64,000 bases of DNA from Anoplopoma fimbria (Eukaryota; Chordata; Actinopteri; Perciformes; Anoplopomatidae): NCBI RefSeq assembly GCF_027596085.1, contig NC_072451.1, forward strand, positions 1,484,877 to 1,548,876, given 5' to 3'. A model generated the notes under the pieces. It saw only the letters and a list, made by a program, of their open reading frames with translations, searched no databases and was not told the DNA's origin. Made by a program: the position numbers and the translations under genes. Of the stretch, positions 43,021 to 59,283 are shown in pieces; position 1 is the stretch's first letter; each line of letters starts with the position of its first letter.

Positions 43021-45157
43021 TAATACGATCCTGCTAACCAGAATCATAAGAGCCTTGCTAGCTTGCACACTGTAATGTAACCACATGAATATGAATCATT
43101 CAACCTCATGTGCACATGACAAGAGTACTGTTATAGAGGGGTTATTAACATTTAAACAGTATATAACATGTTCATGCTTTTCTTCCTCTAACTGTTCAGT
43201 ATGGTATTTACAATAAATATGGATATCAATGATGACTCACTCCACAGCTGCTGATTACTCTGCACAAAGACCACAATCACTGTCAAAAGACACGTGATGT
43301 GCATCTACAGAAATTGCATAAAATATGAGTTACAGCTAAATTATGAGTCCCAATGATTGAGAACTCTTTAAATGTGATTATTAATAACATCTAATTCCAT
43401 TTGGAGGTGTACCTCACCTTTAATGATTACCAAACCTTAAGGATCTGATAGAAAGGATCACGATTTCCATTAATAAGACATAATAATACTCAGTTCCTTC
43501 AGATGCAAATGATGATAACAGGGAAACAGTATAATCTACATGATAAAAAAAAAAACCTTGTAAAAGCTCATAAAAAGCTGGTCAGCTGCCCAGCTCTGTG
43601 CAAAAACACCCTCAGGAGTGAATGTATTTGTGACAACAGGAACCGTTTAATAGGCCAGCTACAGGAAAAACAAGTTCACAGAATTAAAAAGTCAAGTTTT
43701 TTATACCACAACACACATTTTGAAGTTTAAAGGCAGAGTGAAACTGCTCCTGGTTAATCAGCTTATATACCAAATGGAGTCTGGCAGCAGGCACAATGGT
43801 GTTCCTATGTCAAAGCACTATGATTAATTCAAGCTGTGCTCTCACAAATAAAGATAAAAACTTCCCTGTGCCGAGGCGAAAACATAAAATAGTCCCCCTT
43901 TCTCTGCCTCTGAAAAGCACGGCTTAAAAACTGCTATTGATATGCAGCGCATGACTTTGTCTTTAATCTGGATTTTGAAATTGGGAGCAAGCGATGGGGA
44001 GGGTGGGGGGCAGCTTCAATGTTTCATAAAGGCCTGTTTGTGTACTGAGCTCTGGGAGAAGTTTGTTTGTCTATAGAGAGGGTTGGGGCTTTAAAGATGC
44101 AGACCTGGAGGTCTGAGCCAGGCCTGCTGCTTGTTTCTCATAACCGAGCACCCAGGGGACCAACGTGCCACCGGGTGCTGCTGCTGCCTCCAGCCAACGA
44201 GGGTGAATGACCTGATGTAAGTGGGGATGAATGGAGGGAGAAAGGGAGGACTGGGTGGTGTGAACGAGTGTGTGTGTGTGTGAGTGTGACGAGGTAGTTT
44301 AAAAAGTAATCTGTCACTGTGCTTTGTTATTGCCATGAATAATAAGGAGTTACAAAGCGACCTTTCATTCAAATTAACCCATTAATGCACTCTGTACTTT
44401 GTTAACCCTCTTATGGATAAAATACTATAACAATGTGTCATGTGCTATCAAGTGCTGTTTTTTTGTTCTTTTTTTTGTGAATGCCACACAAAACAGTCTC
44501 TGAAAGGGTAAAATAATCCATTTATCCACAAAAAAAAACTTTTGGAGCTAGCAGCACAAGATGCTTTCTTTTTTTGTAGATAAATGGATTATTATATTGG
44601 ACTGTGCTAAATCTAGCACAGTCTTACAACAGCTACAGTTAACAAATATCTTTATTTTAATTATGAGAATTTGAAAAACAAATATTTCCAAAAAGCATTT
44701 CTAAACGACATTACCAACCCCAGATTCAGATACCCAACCCCTTTATGGCGTGGTCCACCGAAAGATTGAAGATTCTCGATCATTAGACCAAACAAAGTTT
44801 TTCAGGATGAATTGAGCTGTTGGACAGACTGCTTTAAAAGGTAGGGGGGCCGTATTTATAGCATAGTTGTAAGGCTTTGCTGTTTTTATTCTGCCATGAA
44901 TTGAACCTGAATAAGTTTTACTGACTTCATTCTTCCTAGAAAAGACAACAAAAGCTGAAAGCCGAGAGTCTGAGCAGTATATTAAAGTTCTACACAGAGG
45001 TACCGCCCAGCGTGTAAAACAGGCAGAAAGGAAAAAGCTGCATAGTTTGTTAATATATAGCTGATAATAAAAAAGTGCGAAAATATAAGGAAATTTAATT
45101 TAAACAAGGAACTAATAAAAGATAAATGTATGTGCTTTAAAAGTATCTAAGATTACA

Positions 45158-45555
<398 letters not shown>

Positions 45556-46399
45556 CACACAACCACTTAATCCCATTTCCCTAAGCAGTCCAATGCGCGA
45601 CACTGAGAATCCCATCAATGTCACAGTTTGAATCACTGCAGTACAATCAACTGGCAGCCACTGAGTAGAAAGCCAATGAATCTGTCAACTCACTAGTCTA
45701 GTAAAAGGAGGAGGGAGAAGAAAAAAAAAAAAAAAGCTTCTTTGTTTTAGTGCCAGCACCCAAGGGCAGCCATCCACCAGCGACAAAAGCACTGCCATGT
45801 GGACGGAGAGCACACACACACGAGCACACACACACACACACACACATCCATCACTTCACATCCAACCGAAGAAAAACACACATTATCTTCTCCCAGTGGC
45901 TGTAATAACTTTTGCGGTGGAACAATAGGTGGCATTTCATTTGAGATTCTCCAAGAGAGCCTATTATCAGATGCTTTTTTTGTGCAAAAACCACTGAATG
46001 CTTGAGGGCAAAGGAGGAACACGAAACGGCCAGGAGGGAAGACAAGGGATGAAAAGATTTTCTCGATGAAAATGGAGATAGCAAGAGGTGAGAATAACAT
46101 GTTTTTTGTATTCAGTCGGTCTATTTGCATAATTAGTAAGGAGGTTATTGCCATAGGGTGCTGGGCCTGGAAAGCTGTTGGCCTGAAGGAATAATTAAGT
46201 CTCTCTCTCTCTTATATCCAGAGAACCAGGGGGAGGTCCAGCAGCGTGGAACACGTGGCCAAAAACGCGAGCTGATACGTTCTGAATGGGAACGATGTTG
46301 TCTTCTAAGAAAAGCCTAATGCATGATTTATGTTTTGTGGCACCCTTACCATGAGAGAAAAGACTTATTCAAAGCAACTGTGAAAGACCCCGCAGCACT

Positions 46400-46546
<147 letters not shown>

Positions 46547-46854
46547 TTTGTATTTATTCAAGAGAGGTTTGCCAAAGCTCTGCTTCGTATTCACACACGT
46601 TCACATCTGGGAGCTGCCAAGAACATCTGCAGGCTTCTGCCGCGGCGTCGGATTCTCCAGACCGTTCCTCAGGAGTTTGAATCCGTCACGACACACAAAC
46701 TGTGTCTGTTTGTGAACCTCCGCATTTGGTAACGCAGAGGAAAGTTACACATGTGGGAACAATAAATCAGCTCGTGAATTCTGCCACAGTCGTTTCAGGA
46801 CCACACAAGTATAAAGAGAGCCGAAGCAGCACTATCATTATCATTATTAAGAAT

Positions 46855-47100
46855 TGGTCAAACTTTATTTAAAAGGGCTTGGTTCACTCAAATTACACAC
46901 AAAACTGCCTCTACTCATTTTTAGTGGTGTCTAAACATGCAGCGGGTTTTGTTTTATCTGTCCATACTCTGAGATAGCCGTCTCTGAAATGACATTGCAT
47001 CAATACAATAAAAATGTAATCATATTGGTGCTTCTCAAAATAAAAAAAATCAGCAGCAACATCTCTGAATAGCCCATAGGAACATGCTGTCAACTAATTT
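46855..47100. repeat. Possible dispersed repeat remnant
   Basis: CTACTCATTTTTAGTGGTGT followed by CTAAACATGCAGCGGG and ATCTGTCCATACTCTGAGAT AGCCGTCTCTGAAAT looks like part of a teleost interspersed repeat. This is judged from memory of similar text, with no second copy in the window. Confidence 0.35.
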
Positions 47101-49582
47101 ATTTGGAACTACTTTCCACTGAATAAATAGTTATAGTTAACAAAAACCTAAAACTATTTAAAAGAAGCTGTTTATGTTTGTTTTTTATGGATTTGTGTGA
47201 AACAAACCCTTAAATACTAGACAAAATGAAAAGTTGTGGTTGTGGTAAATTAAAGGTAGTCCATACAAAAAAAAAATAATCAATACATTCCTCATACAGT
47301 GCAGCACCTACATTTTAACTCTCCACTAAATAAACTGTAAGAAAGATAAATGAACGACTGCAGCAAGCAGATGGAATGTTTGAAAAGTTGTTTAATTCTA
47401 AAGTTGCTTGAATGATAAATTGACTGACGACTTTGGAGCGTATCGACTTAATTGGCAGACACTTTAATATACTCTCATTTACATTTGGTACTGCTTCATA
47501 AGAAAATCTGGCAAACAGAAACTCCCTTTAGAGTTCTGCCTTCATATGAGCAAACGTGTGTGTGGTCTCAATGGTTCTTTCACAATCATATTATAAAAAC
47601 ACCTATAAGGAGCTGAAGGAGGGTCGGCTTAAAACCTGCCCCCGCTGGTCTTTATCCTCCGTGTTTTTTGCCCACATCGGCAAATTAAACAACGGTTCCA
47701 ATAAAGCTTTAATCCTCCCCCACTACCTCTCCAATCTCACTTTGACACAAAACCGCAGAGTGACGTTTTTCAAAAACTGGGCTTGGAAAAATCCGACCAA
47801 CATGTCAACGTTTTATTACCAACTTGATTTAAACCGATCCAGAAACCACACGGAAGGAGGGAGAGGATCCAAAATATTTTTACATGACAAAATGGGGTTG
47901 AAATTTTCCCCTGCGGTGGTGGAATAAAAAAAGACTCTCCACTGCTGGGCTGATTAAGAGTTTAATAAGCGTGGAAACGTCTGCCGTGTCTGTGGTGGTT
48001 AGTAATCATATAGTGCACAGACCTCCGCAGGCCGGCCTCCGAGGGTTTCTTACATCTGGTGTCCCGTCTTGTTGAGCTTTAGGTGAAATATCAGAGGAAA
48101 CAGGCGACCCTGACATCTTCATTTCCCCCGCTGAGCTCTGCCAATTTGTAGCGAGTTCAAAAAAACCACACGTGACGTGAGGATGAAAAAGCAGCAGGTG
48201 GTGGTACAGTATCTGATGAGTTTTAATCCTCCGAGGATGACGGTCGGGTGTCACTAAACACCGAGGTGACGTCAGCCAAGATGAGGACCTCCGTGTTTTC
48301 TATAATCCCTCCTGTTCTTGTGCCGGTTGGTGATCGTATACCCGTCCACAGTAAATCGTATTTAGGATGGGATTGAGGGCAGAGGGACAAATATCAAATA
48401 ACAATTTTGCATTTAATCTGTTGCTTCTTGTCATTTCTTCCGGGTAACCTTTTACCTCTATTTTTAATCTCAACCTTTCAGGTGTCTGTGGCGACTACAT
48501 GTGCCAGCTGATAGCACAGTGGTGATTTTGTCCTGTTTATTTTGATTTATTTTTTGAATTCTAGAGCTGCAACGACAAACCGATTATTTGTCAACTATTA
48601 AAAGTAAGATTTAAGATAGTTAGATAGGTGATTTATTTGATTTAAGTAAAACATCTCTGATTACAGCTTCTTAAATGTGAATATTTTCAGTGTATTATAT
48701 TTTATTAATCCTCTATAAGAGTAAACTTAATATATTTGAGTTGTGCACAAACAGAAACGACACTGATTGTAATTTTTCACCATTTTCTGAAATTCCATGA
48801 ACCAAACAACTAGAAAATAATCAACAAATGAATGGCCATTAGTTGTATTTCCTGACTGCATACTGCTCAAAGGGTTCTAAAAGCAGTGGACCTGCACACG
48901 CAGACATCAGCTCCTCTGGTCGGCGGAGCGATGATGATCTTGTTTTCCACCGTTGAGCAGTCGACTGCTGCATCTCGTGCTTCATCCTCCCGACCCGGCA
49001 CGCTCATTATGAGCCCTCTCTGTTTGTTAAGCATGGATGAACGCAGCTGCAACTTCACCTATTAACACTTCCTCTGTCAGTCAGAACTCACACCGGTTTT
49101 TCTTTTGGTGCGTTTGAACAAACAACAGGGTGTCAATGTCACCCAATTTGCATGAAAGTAAAACAGAGTTCAAACTTTCACGTTATGTTGCATTGATTAA
49201 TGAGTTTGGAGGAGTAAGAAGGAGCTAATTTAAAAAAACAAAAACTTTGAAAGTTGGTGTAGCAACATCTTCCAACTCTTCATTAATAAACATTTAAAGT
49301 ATTAAGTGTACCTTTTATCGACCTGCTTGCAATCATTTAGCAGAAGAAGAGGTGAAAGCATTTTCTGCCACTTAAGAAACATGGATGTGGACGGCAAAGA
49401 CACAACTGCAGAGAACAAAAGGTACTCAGATAGTTGGGTCACAGCATCTGGTGCACAGAAGTCCTTCTCTGACATCTTCACCACCCGTCCATCCATCAAT
49501 CATTCAAAACGCGACACACATGCAATCCTGGACCAATCCGTGAGAAGCTCTCACAATGCTTACTAACCCCTTTCACTTAGTC

Positions 49583-49583
<1 letters not shown>

Positions 49584-49617
<34 letters not shown>
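49584..49617. repeat. (AC)n microsatellite
   Basis: Seventeen AC units. Confidence 0.95.
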
Positions 49618-49619
<2 letters not shown>

Positions 49620-50088
49620 ATCAAACCAGCTTGGAGTTGGTTTAAAACCGACAGATCAGATCACCGAAAACTGAAACATATGCAAACTAACACAGAGACA
49701 CTTAAAAAACAAACACCCATCAAAAAAGAATCAATCACTGGTGGAGCGTCTGCAGAAACAAATTGTCCAGGGGCCATTTTTCCATCTCCCTCTCTCTCCC
49801 TCTCTCTCTCCCTGACATTTTCCGAGACATTAAAAGCCACTGAGTCTTGACAGGAAGTGAGATGACAGAGTTAAGCTCATGTTCTGTGTTGACACAGCCC
49901 GACAGGTTAAGACCATGGAAACTAGGAAAACACACACTAACAGAGAGGAGATGTAAATGCTGCACTATCCTTAGATTTAATCCAATTCTATAGTATTCTT
50001 ATCGTGTATACCTGAACCAGGATCAGCAATTTGGAGGAATAACACAAGCCGAAGGGGAATAAGTTGTGACAAAAGATGCACGTCTTAC

Positions 50089-50242
50089 CTATTGTGCGCG
50101 GGATCATTCCTTGTCGTGGCATCAAGTTGTCATCGAGGCCCTCCAGGCCACCGTACAAGGAGTGGGAGATCCGGCGCTCGTGGTCGTCCAGGGAGGTGTT
50201 GATGGTCTGCTGACTGCCCCCCAGCGGACTGCCCGGTGTCTC
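50089..50242 (-). CDS. pard3: pard3 exon: linker after PDZ3
   Basis: This 154-nt exon (phase 0 in, phase 1 out) has acceptor cctcgttcag and donor ATAG|gtaag. It encodes a linker starting ETPGSPLGG, then the conserved block [20 protein letters not shown], which matches mammalian [20 protein letters not shown]. It ends with a less conserved segment, NLMPRQGMIPRTI. The split glycine codon is completed by the next exon. No folded domain is expected here. The RRISHS stretch fits a basophilic kinase consensus, but I see no direct evidence for its use. Confidence 0.95.
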
Positions 50243-50875
50243 CTGAACGAGGAGGGAGGTGATATTAAGAGCAATTAATGTTTCATTTCTGGTGCTCTTC
50301 TATTATCCAGCATATTAAATGGTAGATCTGTTCTTTGGCTGTGAACTGTAGGGTTTATTCCTTCTGATAATGTTCATGAAACAGATTTTTTGAAGTGTTC
50401 TGGGCTCCGTGTGGAGTTTTGTGGATGCAGTCTTTTATTATATCGGTTTTGACCATTCACACAGGCCTTTGAGGTTGATAAAGAATAAATCATATTTTGT
50501 ATATGACTAGGAAAGCTAATGCATGCACAGCAAAAGTCCAAACTGGAAAAGGCCTCCATGATCTCTACACAAACATGTTAGCCATGTGCTAGAGCAAGAG
50601 CACTGAATGGACACAAGGGCAGCTGTGGGCGCCAACGCTAGCGGTGTGATAACCATGATGAATGAGCATGGATTTCCAATAGGCCGTGAAGCCACGGGCT
50701 GTTAGCAAGCTAGCGTTTCCCCACGGGGAGGAGGAGGAGGAGGAGGAGGAGGAGGGGGTGTTAGCTTGCTAGCATCTTGACATTTCCCTCGGGACCCCGT
50801 GATGACAAGCTCTTGTTTGCTGGACAAATAGACCATTTGTTGGCCCCGTCACAAATAAACAGCCACTGCCTGAGA

Positions 50876-50877
<2 letters not shown>

Positions 50878-50939
<62 letters not shown>
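50878..50939. repeat. (GT)n microsatellite
   Basis: Thirty-one GT units, about 640 bp upstream (in transcript sense) of the linker exon at 50089-50242. Confidence 0.97.
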
Positions 50940-50941
<2 letters not shown>

Positions 50942-51679
50942 ATTGCATAGTTGACCGTATCGATCTGCTTTGGTCTCCATGCATTTATTACTGAAGGCGA
51001 TGACGGCTCTGGCCATAAAGATAACCATCATCTCCGACATCGCGTAACGAGCAATAACACAACCACAGCGGAGTCGATACCGCAGCCAAATCACCCACAT
51101 CAAGGACTGTAGCCGGTGCAGGCTGGGATCAGATTTTTGGCAGAAGGGTTCTTTGCCCAATGATCCTTTCAGCTCACTAAATTGTTGAGGTGCTGTAATA
51201 ACCAGCGCCGAAAGAGATTGTGATGTAAACAAACGGGAGAATACTTATGTGGGTACATTAGGAGGTTGACAGGAGTGTGAGGTGTAATGAACTGGATTTA
51301 AGACTATTATCCCAAAGCTTTGGTAAACATTTTAATAGCACAATGTATCAAAAGAACAAATGCCTTTTTATATAACGTAGTCGGCTGCTGTGGAGACAAT
51401 TTGAACCTGTTGGGTACATTAATCGACAACAAATCCTGATTCAGATGTTCAGCCATAACCTTTAGGTCACGAAGGTCATGTTCTCAGTAATGCTTCTGGG
51501 AATTTGGAAATTGTAAGGAAGTTTAATAATGCAAGTGTTTATTTTTAATGAAAATAAATGGGTATTTCTACACCAGAGTTCTACATTTGAAAGTGCTCTG
51601 AAGTTGAAGTTCTCTGACACAGTCAGGTAAATGGTAACTAGAGCTTTCAAATAAATATAGTAGAGTATAGCGTATAAAG

Positions 51680-51745
51680 AACACCTGTCTTAAACGAAGT
51701 GTAGTAGAAGTATAAAGTATTGTAAAATAGAAATACTACGGTAAG
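51680..51745. repeat. Fragment probably related to the 62527 repeat family
   Basis: AGTAGAAGTATAAAGTATTG followed by TAAAATAGAAATACTACGG resembles the other end of the AGTAAAAGT-type repeat. It is short and uncertain. Confidence 0.4.
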
Positions 51746-52679
51746 GTCATTTACTGGAAAAAAACCCCATCACACTTGAATCACAGCTAACAGAGCCAAG
51801 TGAACCTACACACTGATTGCAACAAATCTTCCCCCAACTCATTTGTGAGGTCGCCATATGGTGCCGTGACTGTTGGCATGCGGCTGCTCTTGACTTTCAA
51901 TGAGATAGTTAATGAATTGGCCGGCTATAGGGGGGGGGGACCGAGATGAAACGCCCGGGTGATAGTCGAGAGAGGATTCGCCAAACCGAGGTCGCATCGA
52001 CAAACCACGTCCCAGCTCATTGCATATTCGGGCTGATAATAAAGATCCGGGAAGTCTGCTGCTCCGGGGTTCACTGCGTTTCTACGGTGATGGGAGGAAG
52101 GAATGGGAGCAGTAGTGCTTGTGATTTATGCGACGGAGAAACATTTGAGATTGATTTGAGATCGGCTGTCAGGGGGACGGAGACACGGAGGGGAAAGTAA
52201 ATACAGGATTATTTTAAGCCATATGTCAGTGGGCCTAAACATATGTCAAAATAAGCCTCGGCTTTTACCCCATGGTAATTACATATTATTTAATTTGACC
52301 AAATATATGATGGACAGCTGGTTATGAGGAATTAACAATCTATATTGAGCCTTTGTGACTTTGCGTGTCAGCTGCGAGCAGTCTCTTTGAGCGCGTTAAA
52401 GCGTTGCTTCCCCCTTCGCTCTGAGTGTGTTGGACTCTGTTTTCTTATAAATAGCCAGACACTTGGACAGCCTCAGGCCATGCCTCCGGCTCTGCATGTG
52501 AAGCAGAGATTGACGAGACTCCCTGCGCTCGGGTTTTTATTCATCCGCCCGCTCTGTCTGTTAAGTCTCTCTGCCTCCACACAGCAGCAATACGCCCAGA
52601 CACACCGGGTATCTGTCTGCAGACCAACACACGGAAAGGTCCTTGAAAACAAATGCATACATGCATAAGCGGGATGTAC

Positions 52680-52716
52680 AAAAAAAAAAAAAAAAAAAAA
52701 AGGTGCCAGCTACACA

Positions 52717-52759
<43 letters not shown>

Positions 52760-52948
52760 ATGCACGCACTCGCGCATGTGCAGACACAAAGACAAGTGCA
52801 CGAAACACAGCTCCAGGCTTAGCCTCTGCTTTCAATTACCAGACGGGCCGAGGGGAAATCAAAACTTTGACACACCAGGTTGGAAAAAGGGGAGCGGGGA
52901 AGCCAGGCAGTGCCAGAGGCGTACGCACGCACACAGACGTGCACCCTC

Positions 52949-52981
<33 letters not shown>
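52680..52981. repeat. A22 run and two (CA)n tracts
   Basis: Poly-A at 52680-52701, (CA)n at 52722-52757 and (AC)n at 52951-52981. Confidence 0.95.
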
Positions 52982-52983
<2 letters not shown>

Positions 52984-54143
52984 CACACAGCCTCGGCTTT
53001 CAAGCAGGCGACAGGCCAAGGTGTACAGAGAATGTAAAAACATGACATTGAAGGGAAGGGAGAAAAAAGTTGAGCAGCTCGGTTGGCAGCCATGTTTTTT
53101 TCTTCTTCTTCCTCCTCCGGCTGCCTCCAGGGAGGACGGCGTGCGTGGGAGGGGTTGGTGAACTACCATGACCTGACTACTTACTTTTAGTTCATGAAAA
53201 CACTTCATAGCGGCTCATGAGGGCATGTCCCGGCGGTTCCATTGGGATTGTGTCGTACATTTATCACAGAATGGGGTAGTATTGAAGCGCTGACTTCTGA
53301 CTCCACGTCCACAGAAGTGTCTTTATTTAGGACAGCAGTGTCAGGTGAGTTCTTTTTTTATTTATACAGGAACTCACACAGAAACCATCCTTAGAACTGC
53401 TTTGAACTTAAATCAGACACAACCAAAGTCTGTATCATTTCACTAAAGTTATTAAAATAGATAAATGCCATTTGTTATGACACTAAGAAAACAGATGCAG
53501 AAAGAAATGGCAACTACCTTTTCCAAATTGTCCATATCACTCATCTCAAGCCTTACTCACTTAAAAAAAGACAAGTTCCTGACCTAACTGTAATCTGGAA
53601 CTGTGGTTACTTTACTCAATAATGCATGTTGACATGTCCTTGTGCAGGGTGCTTACCAGCCCAGTTCCTTTCCACTGGACTTGCCCCGGGGTCACCGGTC
53701 AACACTACAGTTCTGCAGCTGCAACCTGAGGTGTGAACGTGTGAAACTGGAGTGTGAAGCAGGCTGCTGCTGCTGCTGCTGCTGCAAAAGGTCATATGTG
53801 CTCAGTCACGGTAAATAATGGAATTAATCATTACGGTGCTGCGGTACTTTCAATTCCAGGTGGGTTTGATTTTAGAAGCGTCGTGGTGCTGATGTTTTTG
53901 CATAGGCATGCTCTGATATGATCACCCATTGATCCGATATTGACTTAAATAGCTGGATTAGGTATCTGGAATTTAAATTACCGTTTAAGTTTCGAGCAAT
54001 TTGTTGCTGCACTAAAAAGGATAACACTTGAATTGTAATTCCTGTTAATTTTAAAGACCATTTACATAGTTTCTTGTGTACCTTTGATTATTCTGTTAAT
54101 CGAAAAAGTTAATGTATATCAATATTTGTTCAATTTTGTTTTA

Positions 54144-54368
<225 letters not shown>

Positions 54369-55336
54369 TCACACTTTTTTTAGGGGGAATAGGGAATCTT
54401 TAGGGCTTGAAGCAGGTCAGCAGTCTTTGTCACATAGAAGCGGTATAAATCATCAGAAATCTGGAAACTGAGGATTTATTTGAGATGCAGCAGAACATTA
54501 TGATTCAAGAATATGACGGTCACCATGCTTTATTATGTCTCATAAGAGGCAGCAGCAATTTTTAGGGGTTGATACCATTTGTTACACAGATTTGGTGCAA
54601 AATGGAACCATTTTAACCACTCAAGACTTGATTAAAAAAGGATCAAAAATTCCACCAATATATCACATAAAGACACCAATACCTTGAAGAACACCATAGA
54701 AAAATCCATGCTGGGATTTAGTATCAAAACTTTCCACATGTGAATATTTCCATAATTAGCCCAAGTGTTATTTAGCTGCCTTCCCAACAAGCTAACATAA
54801 CATGGTACCACACTGAGCCTACAGCCTCTGAAAGACAGTAAAGTGGACGGAGGACGCGGTATCTGTAAAGCCTCGGAGGAGGTTATCCTCTTCATATCAC
54901 AGAGAGTGGAGGCTGTATGTTTCCACCAAACAGCACACGTTGATGAATAAAAAGCAGCTCCAATTTAACAATAACCTTGATCTAACTAGATAAACAGTCT
55001 CACCCACAGAGTGTATCCTGGTTCTAGTCACCATCTAATCTCTTACAGAGAAGTGTGCTTTTAAGTTTATTATTACATTCTGTCAGCACTAGCTTGTTTG
55101 TGTGAAAACAGGGCACTTTGTCTCAATAGATTTGATCACAGATGAAGATTTTTCTTCACAGTGGCGGACAAAGTCATTTTACTTTTACTTTCCCTGTCGA
55201 GGTTATATGGAGGGCTTTCAAACATCAACCCAGTTTGTTGCTTGACATCTCGCTTTGATTCTGTCACTTTCAAACATAGTGTCCGCAAATAACCAAAAGT
55301 TATATTTAATTCCATCTATCACCTTTTGAAGTGTTG

Positions 55337-55340
<4 letters not shown>

Positions 55341-55405
<65 letters not shown>
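55341..55405. repeat. (GT)n microsatellite with short GA tail
   Basis: Thirty-two or so GT units followed by GAGAGAGAGA. Confidence 0.96.
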
Positions 55406-55414
<9 letters not shown>

Positions 55415-55812
55415 TAGAAAAGGTGTTGGGTTTATCTAGAACAGGTGAGAGCAGCAGCTCTCTATAAAGGGAGGTACGTCTGGTTTAACAGAGAAACGTA
55501 ATAATGTCTTCTACCAAAAAAACAACAACGTTTAAGTTAATATTCAGACCTTATGTTTTAAGCAGGTGTTAAATTCTATCAAATTTGGTACCTGGTAGAA
55601 TAACATTTACTATATACTACTTTATACTGCATACTGTCTCGTGCATAGTAAACTTTTGGTGAGCGTAACTCTGCAGGGGCATCAATATATAGACCAATGG
55701 GTGGAGGAGGGCGGGAATTTAATCAATGTGAAAATAATCCCTCACGTTATTCGGATAATCCCCTCAAATATACACCTGAGATCAGTGAACAACTCATATA
55801 ATCTCATCATGG

Positions 55813-55958
<146 letters not shown>

Positions 55959-56281
55959 TTGACCCTTGAAACAGCAAACCTATCTCCATCATATTATTCT
56001 TTCGGTTTTTTTGTGGGTAAAAAATGTACTAGTATCTTTGCAAAACGATATGCTTATTCTCCATAAAGAATAAAAACACAAATACACTATAAACACTATT
56101 TAGTTAAATTAACAATTTCTTATTTTCTTTGGTTAATATAAATAAGCAGTGATGACTGCTGGGTAATATGCATGTTGATTTTGTCCAGTGTCACGTTTCT
56201 TTTTGATCATGTGACGAAACGACACATGCTGGGGCCGGTTGTAACAATCACTATGGATGATTGAGCACTGATATAATCTCA

Positions 56282-56635
<354 letters not shown>

Positions 56636-59281
56636 TTAATAACAGAACATATTAATAACAGTAGCAACTCTACAGTAGTCCACAAAGACACACTAATACA
56701 GTTAAATGTATCCCACAATGCACATCTAATTATGCAAAGCAAAAACATGCATGCATTTAATTGAGCCTGAAGCAATAACACAGACGCCCCCTCAGCCTTG
56801 CCCTGCTTGCACCGTGTTCCTGTGGGTTAGCCAACGGGGGCCAAAGATACAAAGACATTCATTCGGCCACTCGAGGTCAATGAAAAGCACTCGCATATAA
56901 ATTGCTGCCGGGCAGATAGCAGCGAGGTAAATCAGAGTGTGAGCTCATTAGCTACATCAGATATATTAGTGTTAAGCAGACCAGTGCTCTTAAGTGTTAA
57001 ATCAGGTACTTAGTACAAGCAGGCACGGAGCTATCTTCTATCATCAAGACGGCACAAAGCTACGGTTCAATTTAAACTTTGAGGAAATCCGATTCGAGAG
57101 AGAGAGTTTGATCAGAATCAGGGGGTGATGTGTTGTTTGGTGAGTCAGAACTGGAAAACAGTCAAAGTAAGGCCGGATGATGAGCACTGGGATTGTGAAG
57201 ATCAAAAGTAATATGTGAGGCTCCCAATCTGCATATGAAACAGATGCAGTCTGTGTTGTTTGTTTCTGGTTCTTAGCCTGAAGCTAGTTCCCATCAAAAC
57301 TATTCACAGCAACACTGAAGCCCCCCGTCCCCCCCCGTCCCCGTCTCCCGTGCACGATGCATTTCAACTTAATGTTAAAATGGACTGCATTTATAATGCT
57401 CTCTTATCCCAAAAAACATTTTAATTAGGTTCTCACAGACACACACACACACACAAACTTTTCCACGGTAATATGCTACATCGCAAAGGTAGCAAAGTGG
57501 AAAAACCTAGCCGCTAACAAAACGACGCTGTGTTACAGTGAAACCAAAGCAGGAAGCAAAACGCATGCAGATGTAGAGCGTTTACTGTGAAGCAGCTGCA
57601 GGTTCACAACGTCCTGCGCATGGAAGTGTTACATTTTGCCAAAAACACAAAAGTTGTTGTTTCATAAAAATTGGTCTCATTCCATACTTGGAGGCCTACA
57701 TCTGTCTGCACGTTATTTGGGCTGCACATTGCAATTAATATTGCTCATATCGGGACTTTAAAATTTAAGATCTATTAGCATTAATCATCTTTGTATTCAA
57801 TGCTGCAATAAATCACATTATAGTTAGCAATTCAAATGAATAGAACCGTGTGTTGTTTTGATCGTAAGTTGGAAAACGTCACAGTTTTGCAGTTAAGCCT
57901 AAACTCTAGTCCTACACTCATTTCATCCTTTCTAATGTTGATCTCTATAAGATTGAACACCTTTCCCTTTTTTAAAACTTTTAAAAGGGATTCAGACAGA
58001 AGCACGCACGTTACCCAAAGAGCAGGTCTGACATGCCGTGCACCTGGATGGTGATACCGAGTGCGTCACACAGGCAGTAAACTTGCCAGTAACCCTGCAT
58101 GAACACAGCAGCCTAATTGACATGCTGAGTGCTCTCTCTCTCTCTCTCTCTCCCCCTCCACAACAGGTGCTTCTCCCACTCTTTCTCTATATTAATTTTC
58201 CCCTCTCTCTTCCAGCTCAACAATAAAAAGCTATTCTCTCTCGCTTGTTATTTGACAGCTGTCCTCTGAATAGATGGGTGCGCGCACACGCTCACGCCCG
58301 GCAATTATTGTGCACGCCTAATGAATTCAATCATCGGGCTCGGTGTCAGCATGTCATTAGCTCCCTTTGTTTGCTCGGAGAGAGATGGAATTGCTCTGGG
58401 TTGAACGGAGGGAGGGGAGGAATAGGGATGGAGGGAAGGAGACAGAAGAGGAGGAGGAGGAGGAGACGAGGATGTATGGAGGGAGAAGGAAAGGGAGGGA
58501 ACAGAAGGAAGGAAGGAAGGAGGGAGATAAAGGAGAAGCGATTATGAGGAGCGCTGTCAGGGTGTCTGCATGTTTCACAAAGACAAATATATGCTACCTG
58601 GAATATATATCTGAGGTGTAATTAAAAACAAAGCAGGGAAAAAAACATCCAGTCTGATTTCAGACACAACTTATAGGAAGTGCTGAGGAATAATAACAAA
58701 ATAGGACAATATGAATTTGATTATTTCGGAACTTCGAGGCCAATTCAATCTGCCTAGAAATGAATTTAAGGCCAATTAAAAAGTGAATAACGACATAATC
58801 CTCAGATTAGTGTGTGGCCGAAGAAGAAAACCGGAAATACATTTTAATAACTCAAAAATATAACTGATCAGTAAAGCTGATATGTGATGTCATTCAAGTT
58901 TAAAAACAAGACTATCTATCTAATCTATTAACTGATATGAGATAATGCCATCAATAAAGCTGAATGATTAATCTCCTTTATATCCCAATCACGATTGCAT
59001 TTTCAATTCCCATACGCAGCAAAACATCATTAAGATTTGACAAATTGAAAAAGGGTTGAAAGTATATCGCTGCCTATAAATACAAACAGTCGTCTGCTGC
59101 ATTCACAGCTGTAGCATTTAAGTAGATATTCTGTGAGCTAGCCAAAAACTTCATAGCACATCCATCACCGTTGCAAGCTTATTAAATAAAAAGTTCTGAA
59201 AGGGGAATTCAAGTAATTTATTGCTGCGAAGCTGCAGGGGTGAAACTATCACATGATCATGTCCGGAGTTTATGCATACAG

Positions 59282-59283
<2 letters not shown>

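Noticed and set aside
45717..46154. 135-codon minus-strand frame
   Set aside because: No domain or family similarity, and partly built on (CA)n.
47556..47927. 123-codon plus-strand frame in the 8-kb intron
   Set aside because: No recognised family, no repeat-protein signature and no supporting splice or promoter signal; length is compatible with chance. A protein search would be decisive.
48867..49058. 63-codon minus-strand frame as an alternative pard3 exon
   Set aside because: Correct strand and intron, but the nearest acceptor lacks a pyrimidine tract, the donor is weak, and nothing like it is known to me in PARD3.
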